Both the position numbers and the translations under genes were made by a program. A stretch of 58,266 nucleotides of DNA from Sideroxydans sp. GTDB lineage: Bacteria; Pseudomonadota; Gammaproteobacteria; Burkholderiales; Gallionellaceae. Shown here piece by piece: positions 1-8,237 of this stretch. The notes below the pieces were generated by a model. That model saw nothing but the letters and a program-made list of their open reading frames with translations, ran no database searches and was not told the origin of the DNA. Location of the stretch: positions 1 to 58,266 of the forward strand of contig DAIDAJ010000115.1 in NCBI GenBank assembly GCA_027310665.1, read 5' to 3'. Positions within the stretch are counted from its first letter, which is position 1. Each line of letters begins with the position of its first letter.

Positions 1-865
1 CGTCACGCGCCTCGCCCTCGATCGAATCGCCCAGGATATGGCACGCGATACCGTGATCGCCGGCCACACTGGCGGCCGCCTCCAGCGCCATCTGCGGTGT
101 CGCGATCAGGTGCGTTTCTATCACAGGCAGGTGCGCATCCCCGGGCTTGATCGATTCGCCCGCGCCGCTTTCCAGCAGATCGATCACTCGCTGCGGGACA
201 TCGATGGCATAGCGACGCAGAATGGCGAGCGCCTCGGCGCATGTGCTCTTGTCCGCAACGGTCGGCCCCGAGGCGATGTCGGCCGGATTGTCCCCGGGCA
301 CATCCGAGATGATCAGGTTCACTACCCGGGCCGGATGGCAGGCGGCAGCCAGACGGCCGCCCTTGATCGCCGACAGGTGGCGACGCACACAATTCATCTC
401 GGCGATGGTCGCGCCGCTCTTGAGAAGGTTGCGATTGACCGCCTGCTTGTCTTCCAGCGACAGTCCGGCTGCAGGCAGCGGCAACAGGGACGAGCCGCCG
501 CCGGAGATCAGGCACAGCACGAGGTCGTCGGCTGTGAGCCCGGACACAAGCTCGAGCATGCGCTTGCTGGCCGTTTCTCCCGCCTGGTCCGGCACCGGAT
601 GCGCGGCTTCGACGATCTCGATCTGCTTGCACGGCACGGCGTAACCGTAGCGGGTGACGACCAGCCCTTCGAGACGCGACGGCCAGCAATCTTCCACCGC
701 GCGCGCCATCGCCGCCGAGGCCTTGCCGGCACCGATGACGATCAAACGCCCCCTCGGCGGCTGCGGCATATACCGGGGAATGCAAATGCCGGGCTGCGCC
801 GCGGCAACCGCGGCGGCGAACATCTGTTGCAGCAACTCGCGTGGATTTATTTGCTCGTTATTCAT
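1..865 (-). CDS. Glycerate 2-kinase (MOFRL family), 3' end outside window
   Basis: Phosphorylates D-glycerate to 2-phosphoglycerate in the cytoplasm. The reading frame starts at the ATG at 863-865 and runs off the left edge, so only about 288 residues are present; the C-terminal MOFRL domain is missing here. The visible part has the family's VIGAGKAS glycine-rich segment (residues 43-50), the AHPVPD motif (88-93) and the SGGGSS loop (121-126), followed by SDVPGD. It is the first of a run of minus-strand genes, 124 bp downstream of the AEC permease. The family assignment is firm. Whether it feeds glyoxylate or tartronate metabolism (the ttuD/gckA distinction) cannot be told from this fragment. 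A long arginine-rich frame over the same bases is a shadow. Confidence 0.9.
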   Translation of the reverse strand, partial: MNNEQINPRELLQQMFAAAVAAAQPGICIPRYMPQPPRGRLIVIGAGKASAAMARAVEDCWPSRLEGLVVTRYGYAVPCKQIEIVEAAHPVPDQAGETASKRMLELVSGLTADDLVLCLISGGGSSLLPLPAAGLSLEDKQAVNRNLLKSGATIAEMNCVRRHLSAIKGGRLAAACHPARVVNLIISDVPGDNPADIASGPTVADKSTCAEALAILRRYAIDVPQRVIDLLESGAGESIKPGDAHLPVIETHLIATPQMALEAAASVAGDHGIACHILGDSIEGEARD

Positions 866-988
866 TCTCGATCAACTCAAAGTACGGCAGCGAAGAACCC
901 GACAAGCAAAGACTTGCACTGTGCCGCCATTATCAACTGGTATCGGAAACTCTGCCGCGCCGGAAATCGCGTCCGGCAGCTATCCGCC

Positions 989-1894
989 TTACACACCCTG
1001 CATCAGCCACCACCAGCCGGTCAGCGTGACAAATGAAAGCATCAGCCCCACGGTCACCATCAGTGTCGCCAGCGGTGGGTCAAGGTCATGCTCGGTCGCC
1101 AGGATCGCGGCAGTGATCATCGGCGGCATGCCCGCCTGGAACAAGGTGATCTGTATGGCCTGACCCTGCGCGCCCAGCAGCGGCACATATAACAGGAACA
1201 GGACCAGCGGTACCAGCACCAGCTTGAAGCCCAGGCCTATGGCCAGGTTCCTGCCGTTGCCGGCGAGGTGGCCCAGCCGCAATTGGAAGCCGACCGCGAG
1301 CAAGGCCAGCGGTGCCATCGTATCGCTCAGGCGCTTGAGCAAGATCGTGAGCCATTCCGGGTATTCGAAGGGGATCAGCACCAGCGCGACCAGCAATGCG
1401 ATGAACGACGGGAACCGGAAGACACGCCTCGCCATTTCAGCGACACCGGGACGCCCGGACGAATAGATGCCGGCAAAGGTGATGCCCAGGGTAGACAGTG
1501 CCAGAAACGAGCCGAGCTGGTCGACGATGATGCCGCTGGCAAGTCCCCCGTGGCCGTAATATGCCTCGATCATCGGCAGTCCGAAATAGGCGGTATTCCC
1601 CAGGCCGCCGGTCAGTGTCAGTGCGCCCACGGTGGAACGCGGCAGAACCAGCCAGCGTCCTACCAGCCAGAAGAAGCCGGCCGAGAACGCAAAGGTCAAC
1701 CATCCCATTGCCGCCATCAGGCCGACGTCGCCGCTGATCTTCAGCCCGTGCACGGACAGCAGCGTCAGCGCGGGGAGAGAGACATGCAGGATGAAGGAGT
1801 TGAGCACTGCCGGCGTATTGACCGGCATGCGCTTGAAGCGGTGCAGCAACATGCCTGCGATGAAGCAGAGAATGAGGAGGATGAGGTTATTCAT
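989..1894 (-). CDS. AEC-family (auxin efflux carrier-like) permease
   Basis: A 301-residue inner-membrane protein of the AEC family of secondary carriers, which in bacteria export or import small carboxylates such as malate or malonate. Almost the whole chain consists of hydrophobic helices, roughly ten, in two homologous halves. It opens with MNNLILLILCFIAGMLLHRF and has the characteristic polar breaks near VNTPAVLNSFI and GGLGNTAYFGLPM. The gene lies 24 bp downstream of thrC in the same direction, so it may be read through from the threonine operon. The substrate is unknown. A second AEC permease is encoded at 42972-43868. Confidence 0.85.
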   Translation of the reverse strand: MNNLILLILCFIAGMLLHRFKRMPVNTPAVLNSFILHVSLPALTLLSVHGLKISGDVGLMAAMGWLTFAFSAGFFWLVGRWLVLPRSTVGALTLTGGLGNTAYFGLPMIEAYYGHGGLASGIIVDQLGSFLALSTLGITFAGIYSSGRPGVAEMARRVFRFPSFIALLVALVLIPFEYPEWLTILLKRLSDTMAPLALLAVGFQLRLGHLAGNGRNLAIGLGFKLVLVPLVLFLLYVPLLGAQGQAIQITLFQAGMPPMITAAILATEHDLDPPLATLMVTVGLMLSFVTLTGWWWLMQGV

Positions 1895-1918
1895 GCAGCC
1901 GCTTTGCGCAACGCGCGA

Positions 1919-3352
1919 TCACTGCGGGATATTCGATGAGATGTACGCCTTCAATTTCGTCACGTCCGCATCCATCACTTCGCAGCGTTGCGGCAGCTTC
2001 TCGATCCCTTCCATTGCCACGGGGCGTTGGGGCTCGCGCCCCAATGCTTCCCGGATGGTCTCGGCGAACTTGGCCGGCAGCGCGGTCTCCAGGCAGATCA
2101 GCGGCAGGCTGGGACGGCGCTGTTCCAGCCCGACCTTCAATCCGTCGGCAGTGTGCGTGTCTATCATCACGCCGTATTCCTGCCACACCTCGCGTATGGT
2201 CTTGAGGCGGTCCTGGTGCGAGCTCTTGCCGGACGCGAAATCGAATTTCGGCAATGCATTCCAGTAATCAGTGCCCTTGATGTCGAACGCGCCGCCTGCG
2301 TCGACCTTGCTCCAGAACTCGCGCACTTTCGCCCCGTCGCGGCCGACCAGGTCGAACACGAAGCGCTCGAAGTTGGATGCCTTGCTGATATCCATCGACG
2401 GGCTGCTGGTCTCGTAGGTGTGGTCGGTACCGCGAGGGCGGTACACGCCGGTGCGGAAGAACTCGTCGAGCACGTCGTTCTCGTTGGTGGCGAGGATCAA
2501 CTGGCAGATGGGCAGACCCATCATGCGGGCGATGTGGCCGGCGCAGATGTTGCCGAAGTTGCCGGAGGGAACCGAGAACGCGACCTGCTCGTCGTTCGAT
2601 TTGGTCGCCGCGAAGTAGCCCTTGAAGTAGTAAACCACCTGCGCAGAGACGCGCGCCCAGTTGATCGAATTGACCGTGCCTATCTTGTATCTGGCCTTGA
2701 ACGCGTGGTCGTTGGACACCGCCTTCACCATATCCTGCGCATCGTCGAACATGCCGTTGATGGCGATGTTGTGGATATTCGGGTCCTGCAGCGAATACAT
2801 CTGCGCACGCTGGAAGGCGGACATCTTGCCATTCGGCGACAACATGAACACGCGGATGCCGCGCTTGCCGCGCATCGCGTATTCTGCGGCGGAACCGGTA
2901 TCGCCGGAAGTCGCGCCGAGGATGTTCAGTTCTTCGTTCTTCTTTGCCAGCGCGTACTCAAACAGGTTGCCGAGCAGCTGCATCGCCATGTCCTTGAACG
3001 CCAGCGTCGGGCCATTGGAAAGCTCGAGGATGTACACGCCATCGGCCAGCTTGCGCAAGGGCGTGATCTGCGTGGCATCGCTGTCGGCGCGGCCGTTGCA
3101 GTACACCTGTGCGGTATAGGTCTTGTTGACGATGGCCTTGAGGTCTGCCGCCGGAATGTCGGTCGCGAACTTGGACAGCACCGCATAGGCGAGATCGGCG
3201 TACGACAGCTCGCGCCAGGCATCCAGTTCGGCGCGTGTCACCTGCGGGTATTGTTCCGGCAGGTACAGCCCGCCGTCCGGCGCGAGGCCGCCCAGCAGGA
3301 TCTCGGTGAAAGTCATGGCGGGCGCGTTGCCGCGGGTGGAGATGTATTTCAT
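1919..3352 (-). CDS. thrC: Threonine synthase
   Basis: Converts O-phosphohomoserine to threonine using pyridoxal phosphate, the last step of threonine synthesis. The 477-residue length fits the long proteobacterial ThrC type. MKYISTRGNAP is the usual N-terminus, and the PLP lysine lies in TLAFKDMAMQ (about K120). GATSGDTGSAA and VPSGNFGNI are cofactor and phosphate-binding loops. The frame stays open 27 codons upstream, but those codons translate a palindromic repeat (WIPACAGMT), so the ATG at 3350-3352 is chosen. It is downstream of hom, separated by 141 bp that hold the inverted repeat at 3372-3490. Confidence 0.97.
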   Translation of the reverse strand: MKYISTRGNAPAMTFTEILLGGLAPDGGLYLPEQYPQVTRAELDAWRELSYADLAYAVLSKFATDIPAADLKAIVNKTYTAQVYCNGRADSDATQITPLRKLADGVYILELSNGPTLAFKDMAMQLLGNLFEYALAKKNEELNILGATSGDTGSAAEYAMRGKRGIRVFMLSPNGKMSAFQRAQMYSLQDPNIHNIAINGMFDDAQDMVKAVSNDHAFKARYKIGTVNSINWARVSAQVVYYFKGYFAATKSNDEQVAFSVPSGNFGNICAGHIARMMGLPICQLILATNENDVLDEFFRTGVYRPRGTDHTYETSSPSMDISKASNFERFVFDLVGRDGAKVREFWSKVDAGGAFDIKGTDYWNALPKFDFASGKSSHQDRLKTIREVWQEYGVMIDTHTADGLKVGLEQRRPSLPLICLETALPAKFAETIREALGREPQRPVAMEGIEKLPQRCEVMDADVTKLKAYISSNIPQ

Positions 3353-3371
3353 CGTATTGCTCTCTATATCC

Positions 3372-3490
3372 GTCATTCCGGCGCAGGCCGGAATCCAGCG
3401 AAAATAAAATCCGGCGAAGCCGACAACTAGCATTTGTCCCGCTACGCGGGGCTATTGAATCAACTGGATTCCGGCCTGCGCCGGAATGAC
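3372..3490. repeat. Perfect 27-bp inverted repeat between hom and thrC
   Basis: Arms at 3372-3398 and 3464-3490 are exact reverse complements over 27 bases. Each arm also folds on itself (TTCCGGC, 4-nt loop, GCCGGAA). The sequence belongs to the widely dispersed GTCATTCC...GGAATCCAG class of proteobacterial intergenic palindromes. The right arm ends 3 bp before the hom stop codon, and the left arm begins 20 bp upstream of the thrC start. It could modulate read-through or mRNA stability between hom and thrC; that function is inference. Confidence 0.9.
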
Positions 3491-3493
3491 AGC

Positions 3494-4807
3494 TTACTTA
3501 CCCAATTCTTCCAGACGCAGCTTGGTCACCTTGCCCGCCACCACGCCCAATGCCTCGATCTTCGCAATGGCCGCCTTGATGCGCTTCTCGCGCGTCTGGT
3601 GGGTGAGCATGATGAGGTCGGTCTGGTCTTCGCCTTCGCCCGGCTCCTTCTGGATCACGGCGTCGATGGAGATCTGCTCGTCGGCCAGGATGCGCGTGAT
3701 GTCGGCCAGCACGCCGGGTTTGTCCTGCACGCGCAGGCGCAGGTAGTAGCTGGTGATCACCTCGTCCATCGGCAATATCTTCAGGTCGGCCATGGCGTTG
3801 GGCTGGAACGCGAGATGCGGCACGCGATTCAACGGATCGGAGGTTGCCATGCGCGTCACGTCGACCAGGTCGGCGATCACCGCGCTGGCGGTCGGCTCCG
3901 CACCTGCGCCCTTGCCGTAATACAGCGTCGCGCCGACGGCATCGCCCTGCACCACGACCGCGTTCATCGCGCCTTCCACGTTGGCGATCAGGCGCTTGGA
4001 CGGGATCAGTGTCGGGTGCACGCGCAGCTCCACACCTTCCGGCGTACGCTTGGTGATGCCCAGCAGCTTGATGCGATAGCCGAGCTGTTCGGCGTATTTA
4101 ATGTCGGTCGCATCCAGCTTGGAAATGCCTTCGATATAGGCTTTGTCGAACTGCATCGGGATGCCGAACGCCAGTGCGGACAGGATGGTGATCTTGTGTG
4201 CCGCATCCACGCCCTCGATGTCGAAGGTCGGGTCGGCCTCGGCGTAGCCGAGACGCTGCGCCTCTTTCAGTACCGTGTCGAAACTCAGTCCCTTGTCGCG
4301 CATCTCGGACAGAATGAAGTTGGTGGTGCCGTTGATGATGCCCGCGATCCACTCGATGCGGTTGGCGGTCAGCCCTTCGCGCAGCGCCTTGATGATGGGA
4401 ATGCCGCCCGCCACAGCGGCCTCGAACGCGACCATCACGCCCTTGTCCTGCGCCGCCTTGAAAATCTCGTTGCCGTGCGTGGCCAGCAAGGCCTTGTTCG
4501 CGGTGACCACATGCTTGCCGTTGGCGATGGCCTTCAGCACCAGTTCCTTCGCGACGCCATAGCCGCCGATCAGTTCGATGACGATATCCACTTCCGGGTC
4601 GGCCACGACCGAGAACGCATCGTCCGTCACGCGGCATGTTCCACCCGTGACTTTTTTCGCCAGCTCCACATTCTTGTCCGCCACCACCGTGATGCGGATG
4701 GGACGGCCGGCACGGCGGGTGATTTCTTCCGCGTTGCGTTGCAATACGGTGAAGGTGCCGCCGCCGACTGTGCCGATACCGAGTAGACCTACATTGATTG
4801 GTTTCAT
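3494..4807 (-). CDS. hom: Homoserine dehydrogenase
   Basis: Reduces aspartate semialdehyde to homoserine with NAD(P)H, the branch point toward threonine and methionine. The 437-residue protein has an N-terminal Rossmann fold (GIGTVGGGTF, residues 10-19), the central catalytic domain, and a C-terminal ACT domain from about residue 350 (LRVQDKPGVLADIT) that usually gives feedback control by threonine. It is monofunctional, without an aspartokinase domain. Its ATG overlaps the stop of the upstream acetyltransferase gene (ATGA at 4804-4807), and thrC follows, which supports a threonine operon. Confidence 0.97.
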   Translation of the reverse strand: MKPINVGLLGIGTVGGGTFTVLQRNAEEITRRAGRPIRITVVADKNVELAKKVTGGTCRVTDDAFSVVADPEVDIVIELIGGYGVAKELVLKAIANGKHVVTANKALLATHGNEIFKAAQDKGVMVAFEAAVAGGIPIIKALREGLTANRIEWIAGIINGTTNFILSEMRDKGLSFDTVLKEAQRLGYAEADPTFDIEGVDAAHKITILSALAFGIPMQFDKAYIEGISKLDATDIKYAEQLGYRIKLLGITKRTPEGVELRVHPTLIPSKRLIANVEGAMNAVVVQGDAVGATLYYGKGAGAEPTASAVIADLVDVTRMATSDPLNRVPHLAFQPNAMADLKILPMDEVITSYYLRLRVQDKPGVLADITRILADEQISIDAVIQKEPGEGEDQTDLIMLTHQTREKRIKAAIAKIEALGVVAGKVTKLRLEELGK

Positions 4808-5241
4808 GAGAATGATTTCTTAAAGTTAAAAGCGGGAATGACAAAACCTTCACGGAAATAGAACTTGTGCGCCTGCGTGCGTTGCGTGCCGGAATCCAGC
4901 ATCAGGCCGCTTGCACCCAGCTTTCCGGCAACCTCTTCCAGATGCGCGATCAAAAAATGACCTACTCCTTTCGATCGGCGGGCACTGTCGGTGACGAGAT
5001 CGTCGATGTAGAACTTCAAGCCATCGAAAGTATTCTCATGCCAGCGATAGACGGCCAGGCCCAGCACCGCATCGTCTTCAATCGCCAACGCCATGTGCGC
5101 ATCTTTCAATACGCGCGCCATCTTTGCAGCATAGTCGGCCTGAAGATGCGGACGCAACTGGCGGTGCACGGCTTCTGCCCGCGCCAACCATTCAGCGCCG
5201 ACGACCCGGCCACCTTCCGCAAATACCTCAACGACCCTCAT
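4804..5241 (-). CDS. GNAT-family N-acetyltransferase
   Basis: A 145-residue acetyltransferase of the GNAT fold, substrate unknown. The acetyl-CoA motif A region is RRSKGVGHFLIAHL (about residues 88-101), where the R-x-x-G-x-G/A loop is recognisable, followed by the strand-helix LMLDSGTQRTQAHKFYFREGF typical of the C-terminal half. The frame remains open far upstream, but the ATG at 5239-5241 overlaps the alaA stop (ATGA, 5238-5241), so it is chosen. The gene is coupled by overlap to alaA and hom, which suggests co-translation. Its role in amino-acid metabolism is not evident from the sequence. Confidence 0.88.
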   Translation of the reverse strand: MRVVEVFAEGGRVVGAEWLARAEAVHRQLRPHLQADYAAKMARVLKDAHMALAIEDDAVLGLAVYRWHENTFDGLKFYIDDLVTDSARRSKGVGHFLIAHLEEVAGKLGASGLMLDSGTQRTQAHKFYFREGFVIPAFNFKKSFS

Positions 5242-6491
5242 GTCCCATGCCGCTTGCGATAGCTCTCCAGGAAACGTGCGATGCGCGCGATCGCTTCGGT
5301 CAGATCGTCGGAATTGGGCAGGAACACCACGCGAAAGTGGTCGGTGTGCGGCCAGTTGAAACCGCTGCCCTGCACGATCAGCACCTTCTCCTGCTCCAGC
5401 AGTTCGAGGATGAACTTCTGGTCGTCCTCTATCGGGTACATCTTCGGACCGAGCTTCGGAAACAGGTACAGCGCGGCCTTGGGCTTGACGCAGGTCACAC
5501 CGGGAATGGCGGTGAGCAGCTTCCAGGCAAGCTCGCGCTGCTTGTAGAGACGTCCGCCGGGCGCGACCAGGTCGTTGATGCTCTGGTAGCCGCCAAGCGC
5601 GGTCTGGATGGCATACTGCCCCGGCACGTTGGAGCACAGACGCATCGAGGCGAGGATGTTCAGGCCGTCCAGATAATCCTGCGCAGTCTTCTTCGCACCG
5701 GAGACGACCATCCAGCCCGAACGATAGCCGCAGGCGCGATAGTTCTTGGACAGGCCGTTAAGCGTGACGAACAGCACGTCGTCCGCCAGCGATGCAATGG
5801 ACGTGTGCGTGATGCCGTCGTACAGCACCTTGTCGTAGATCTCGTCGGCGAAGATGATCAGTTGATGCTCGCGTGCAAGCTGGATGATCTCCCTGAGTAT
5901 CTCGTTGGAATACACGGCACCCGTCGGGTTGTTCGGGTTGATCACGACGATGGCGCGCGTATTCGGCGTGATCTTGCTGCGCATGTCCTTGAGGTCGGGA
6001 TTCCACTCATTGGCCTCGTCGCAGATGTAATGGCGCGGCGTGCCGCCCGCCAGCGTCACCGCTGCCGTCCACAGCGGATAATCGGGCGCCGGTACCAGCA
6101 CCTCGTCGCCGGGATTGAGCAACCCCTGCATGCACATGACGATGAGCTCGGAAGCGCCGTTGCCGATATAGATGTCGTCGATGGTGACGCCCGCGATCTT
6201 CTTCAACTGGGTGTAATGCATGATCGCCTTGCGCGCGGCGAACAGGCCTTTGGAATCCGAGTAGCCGGAAGAGTTCGGCAGATTGAGGATCACGTCCTGC
6301 TGCACCTCTTCCGGCGCGTCGAAGCCGAACGGGGCGAGATTTCCGATGTTCAGCTTGATGATGCGCTGCCCCTCCTCCTCCATCTGCTTGGAGCGCGCCA
6401 TCACCGGGCCACGGATGTCGTAGCAGACGTTGGCCAGCTTGGCGGATTTCAATACCGGCTTGACGGTGGGGATATCTTTTTCGGATTTCAC
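5238..6491 (-). CDS. alaA: AlaA-type pyridoxal-phosphate aminotransferase
   Basis: A class I/II aminotransferase of 417 residues, probably a glutamate-pyruvate (alanine) transaminase. NPNNPTG at 185-191, the DEIYD segment around D216 and Y219, the PLP lysine in LNGLSKNYR (K249) and the arginine in FRVVFLP are all present. Its position upstream of hom and thrC is common in betaproteobacteria, where it is annotated as alanine or branched-chain transaminase. It is the first gene of the alaA-GNAT-hom-thrC unit. A TTG-initiated gene starts divergently at 6614, so the 122-bp spacer should hold promoters in both directions. The substrate is inferred from family similarity only. Confidence 0.9.
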   Translation of the reverse strand: MKSEKDIPTVKPVLKSAKLANVCYDIRGPVMARSKQMEEEGQRIIKLNIGNLAPFGFDAPEEVQQDVILNLPNSSGYSDSKGLFAARKAIMHYTQLKKIAGVTIDDIYIGNGASELIVMCMQGLLNPGDEVLVPAPDYPLWTAAVTLAGGTPRHYICDEANEWNPDLKDMRSKITPNTRAIVVINPNNPTGAVYSNEILREIIQLAREHQLIIFADEIYDKVLYDGITHTSIASLADDVLFVTLNGLSKNYRACGYRSGWMVVSGAKKTAQDYLDGLNILASMRLCSNVPGQYAIQTALGGYQSINDLVAPGGRLYKQRELAWKLLTAIPGVTCVKPKAALYLFPKLGPKMYPIEDDQKFILELLEQEKVLIVQGSGFNWPHTDHFRVVFLPNSDDLTEAIARIARFLESYRKRHGT

Positions 6492-6613
6492 TTGAGTGCT
6501 TCCTAATCTGCCAGGCTGGTGCCGATGGTAGAATCACCGGCGTACAGACAAGGCGTTGCAAAGGCCGCGATTCTACCGCGCCGCCGCTGCCCGCCGCAAA
6601 TGGAGGCATCTCT

Positions 6614-6982
6614 TTGGCGCTGCATCTGAACACAAATACCAATCTCAACCTGTTCACCGGACACGGCGAAGGTTATGTCGCGATCAACAATCACCGCTAC
6701 CAGCAGCCCGTAGTCGTGATGGCCGGAGAAGTCCGTACCGACTGGGCCGCCAAGGATTTCGCCGCGCTGACTGCGACGCATTTTGAGTATTTTCTCGAAC
6801 TCAAGCCTGAAGTGCTGCTGCTCGGCACCGGTGCGAAACAGCAGTTCGCCCATCCCAACCTGTACCGCGAACTCGTCAAGGCCCGCATCGGCGTCGAATT
6901 CATGGACACCCCCGCCGCCTGCCGTACCTACAACATCCTCGTCACCGAAGACCGCAAAGTGATCGCGGCGATTCTCATATGA
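6614..6982 (+). CDS. Mth938-like (DUF498/NDUFAF3-type) protein
   Basis: A 122-residue protein of the Mth938-like fold, related to the mitochondrial complex I assembly factor NDUFAF3; the bacterial function is not established. Conserved features are GHGEGYVAIN near the N-terminus, the strand LKPEVLLLGTGAKQ, and the C-terminal GVEFMDTPAACRTYNIL block. The start is a TTG at 6614-6616, chosen because TGGAGG lies 7 nt upstream (6601-6606) and no ATG fits the conserved N-terminus. It is divergent from alaA. Confidence 0.88.
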   Translation: MALHLNTNTNLNLFTGHGEGYVAINNHRYQQPVVVMAGEVRTDWAAKDFAALTATHFEYFLELKPEVLLLGTGAKQQFAHPNLYRELVKARIGVEFMDTPAACRTYNILVTEDRKVIAAILI

Positions 6983-6990
6983 GAGTGCCG

Positions 6991-7044
6991 AGTGCTGAGT
7001 TCCGAGTACTGAGTGGGATCGGCTTCGACTCAGCACTCAGTACT
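6991..7044. repeat. Nested inverted repeats upstream of moxR
   Basis: The 83-bp spacer between the Mth938-like gene and moxR carries two competing perfect inverted repeats. AGTACTGAGTG at 7005-7015 pairs with 7034-7044, and AGTGCTGAGT at 6991-7000 pairs with 7028-7037. The units resemble a dispersed repeat seen in other genomes. No T-run follows, so it is not an obvious intrinsic terminator. Confidence 0.75.
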
Positions 7045-7065
7045 ATTAACAACAGAAGGTAATCA

Positions 7066-7983
7066 ATGAACACTGCCATCAATAAAGTGATTACCCAGAC
7101 CGAACAGGTCATCCTCGGCAAACCGCGCCAGATCAGGCTGGCACTCACCTGCCTGCTGGCGCGCGGCCATTTGCTCATCGAGGACCTGCCCGGCGTGGGC
7201 AAGACCACGCTGGCGCATGTGCTGGCCAGGACGCTGGGCCTGCAGTTCCAGCGCATCCAGTTCACCAGCGACATGCTGCCGGCCGATATCCTCGGCGTCT
7301 CCATCTACCAGCGCGACAGCGGCGAGTTCAAGTTCCACGCGGGACCGATCTTCGCGCAGATGATCCTCGCCGACGAAGTGAACCGCGCCACGCCCAAGAC
7401 GCAAAGCGCGCTGCTTGAAGCAATGGAAGAACACCAGGTCACCAGCGAAGGCGAGACCCGCCCGCTGCCCACGCCATTCTTCGTCATCGCCACGCAGAAC
7501 CCCACCAACCAGATCGGCACCTTTCCCTTGCCCGAATCACAGCTCGACCGCTTCCTGATGCGCATCCAGCTGGGCTATCCGGACGCCCAGGCCGAACGCG
7601 GCCTGCTCTCTGGAATTGAACGGCGCGACCTTATCGCCAAGCTTGCGCCGCAGATGGAGACCGCCGAGTTGATGGAACTGCAGCAACAGGTCCGGCAGGT
7701 ATTCGTCTCGCCCGCCCTGCTCGACTACGTGCAGGCCATCCTGCGCCACACCCGCGAATCGGCGCGGTTCGTGCACGGGCTTTCTCCGCGCGCCGGACTC
7801 TCGCTGCTGGCCGCCGCCCGTGCCTGGGCCTTGCTGGACGGGCGCAACGCCGTCATCCCGGAGGACATCCAGGCGGTGTTGCCGGGCGTCGCCAGCCATC
7901 GTCTGCAAAGCGTGCAGGATGTGCAGACTTCCGGCGGCGATAACCTGGCGCGCGAACTGATCGAGGCGGTAGCCATCCCCTAA
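7066..7983 (+). CDS. MoxR-family AAA+ ATPase
   Basis: A 305-residue AAA+ ATPase of the MoxR family, thought to act as a chaperone in assembly of complexes handled by its DUF58 and VWA partners. Walker A is GVGKTT (about residues 43-48), Walker B is ILADEVNRA (100-108), and sensor 1 lies in FFVIATQNP. The C-terminal lid domain contains VHGLSPRAGLSL. The start ATG at 7066 is preceded by AGAAGG. A DUF58 gene and a transglutaminase gene follow, the classical moxR arrangement, but here a 254-bp repeat-rich segment separates the first two genes. Confidence 0.95.
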   Translation: MNTAINKVITQTEQVILGKPRQIRLALTCLLARGHLLIEDLPGVGKTTLAHVLARTLGLQFQRIQFTSDMLPADILGVSIYQRDSGEFKFHAGPIFAQMILADEVNRATPKTQSALLEAMEEHQVTSEGETRPLPTPFFVIATQNPTNQIGTFPLPESQLDRFLMRIQLGYPDAQAERGLLSGIERRDLIAKLAPQMETAELMELQQQVRQVFVSPALLDYVQAILRHTRESARFVHGLSPRAGLSLLAAARAWALLDGRNAVIPEDIQAVLPGVASHRLQSVQDVQTSGGDNLARELIEAVAIP

Positions 7984-8237
7984 CAGGCACGACAATTAGC
8001 CGTCATTCAATATGAAAATTGCCGTGCCCGCCCCCTCACCTGTGCGTAGTTGTTGCCGATTTGTCGGCTTTACAACTACGGCCTACCCTTTACGGGTGCA
8101 ATCCTCTGGTAGAACTACTAGCCAATCGACTACGCCCGCAAGCGGGCAAGTCGCTGGTTATCCCGCTTGCGGGGAGAGCGAAGCGAGGGGGGCGGAGCCA
8201 GGCGACCGAACCGCTGCGCGGGATTCTCGTTAAAGCT
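7984..8237. repeat. Repeat-rich insertion between moxR and DUF58
   Basis: MoxR and DUF58 genes are usually adjacent or overlapping, but here 254 bp separate them. The segment holds a strong hairpin at 8046-8079 (outer stem GTAGTTGT/ACAACTAC, inner stem GCCGA/TCGGC) and a palindromic CCCGCAAGCGGG stretch near 8130, echoed by CCCGCTTGCGGG near 8164. A frame through it is open but translates unconserved low-complexity sequence. It looks like an intergenic palindromic element; no coding function is seen. Confidence 0.6.

Noticed and set aside
3-785. Arginine-rich open frame of 260 codons on the minus strand at the left edge
   Set aside because: It is a shadow of the glycerate kinase gene in another frame; only the kinase frame shows family motifs.
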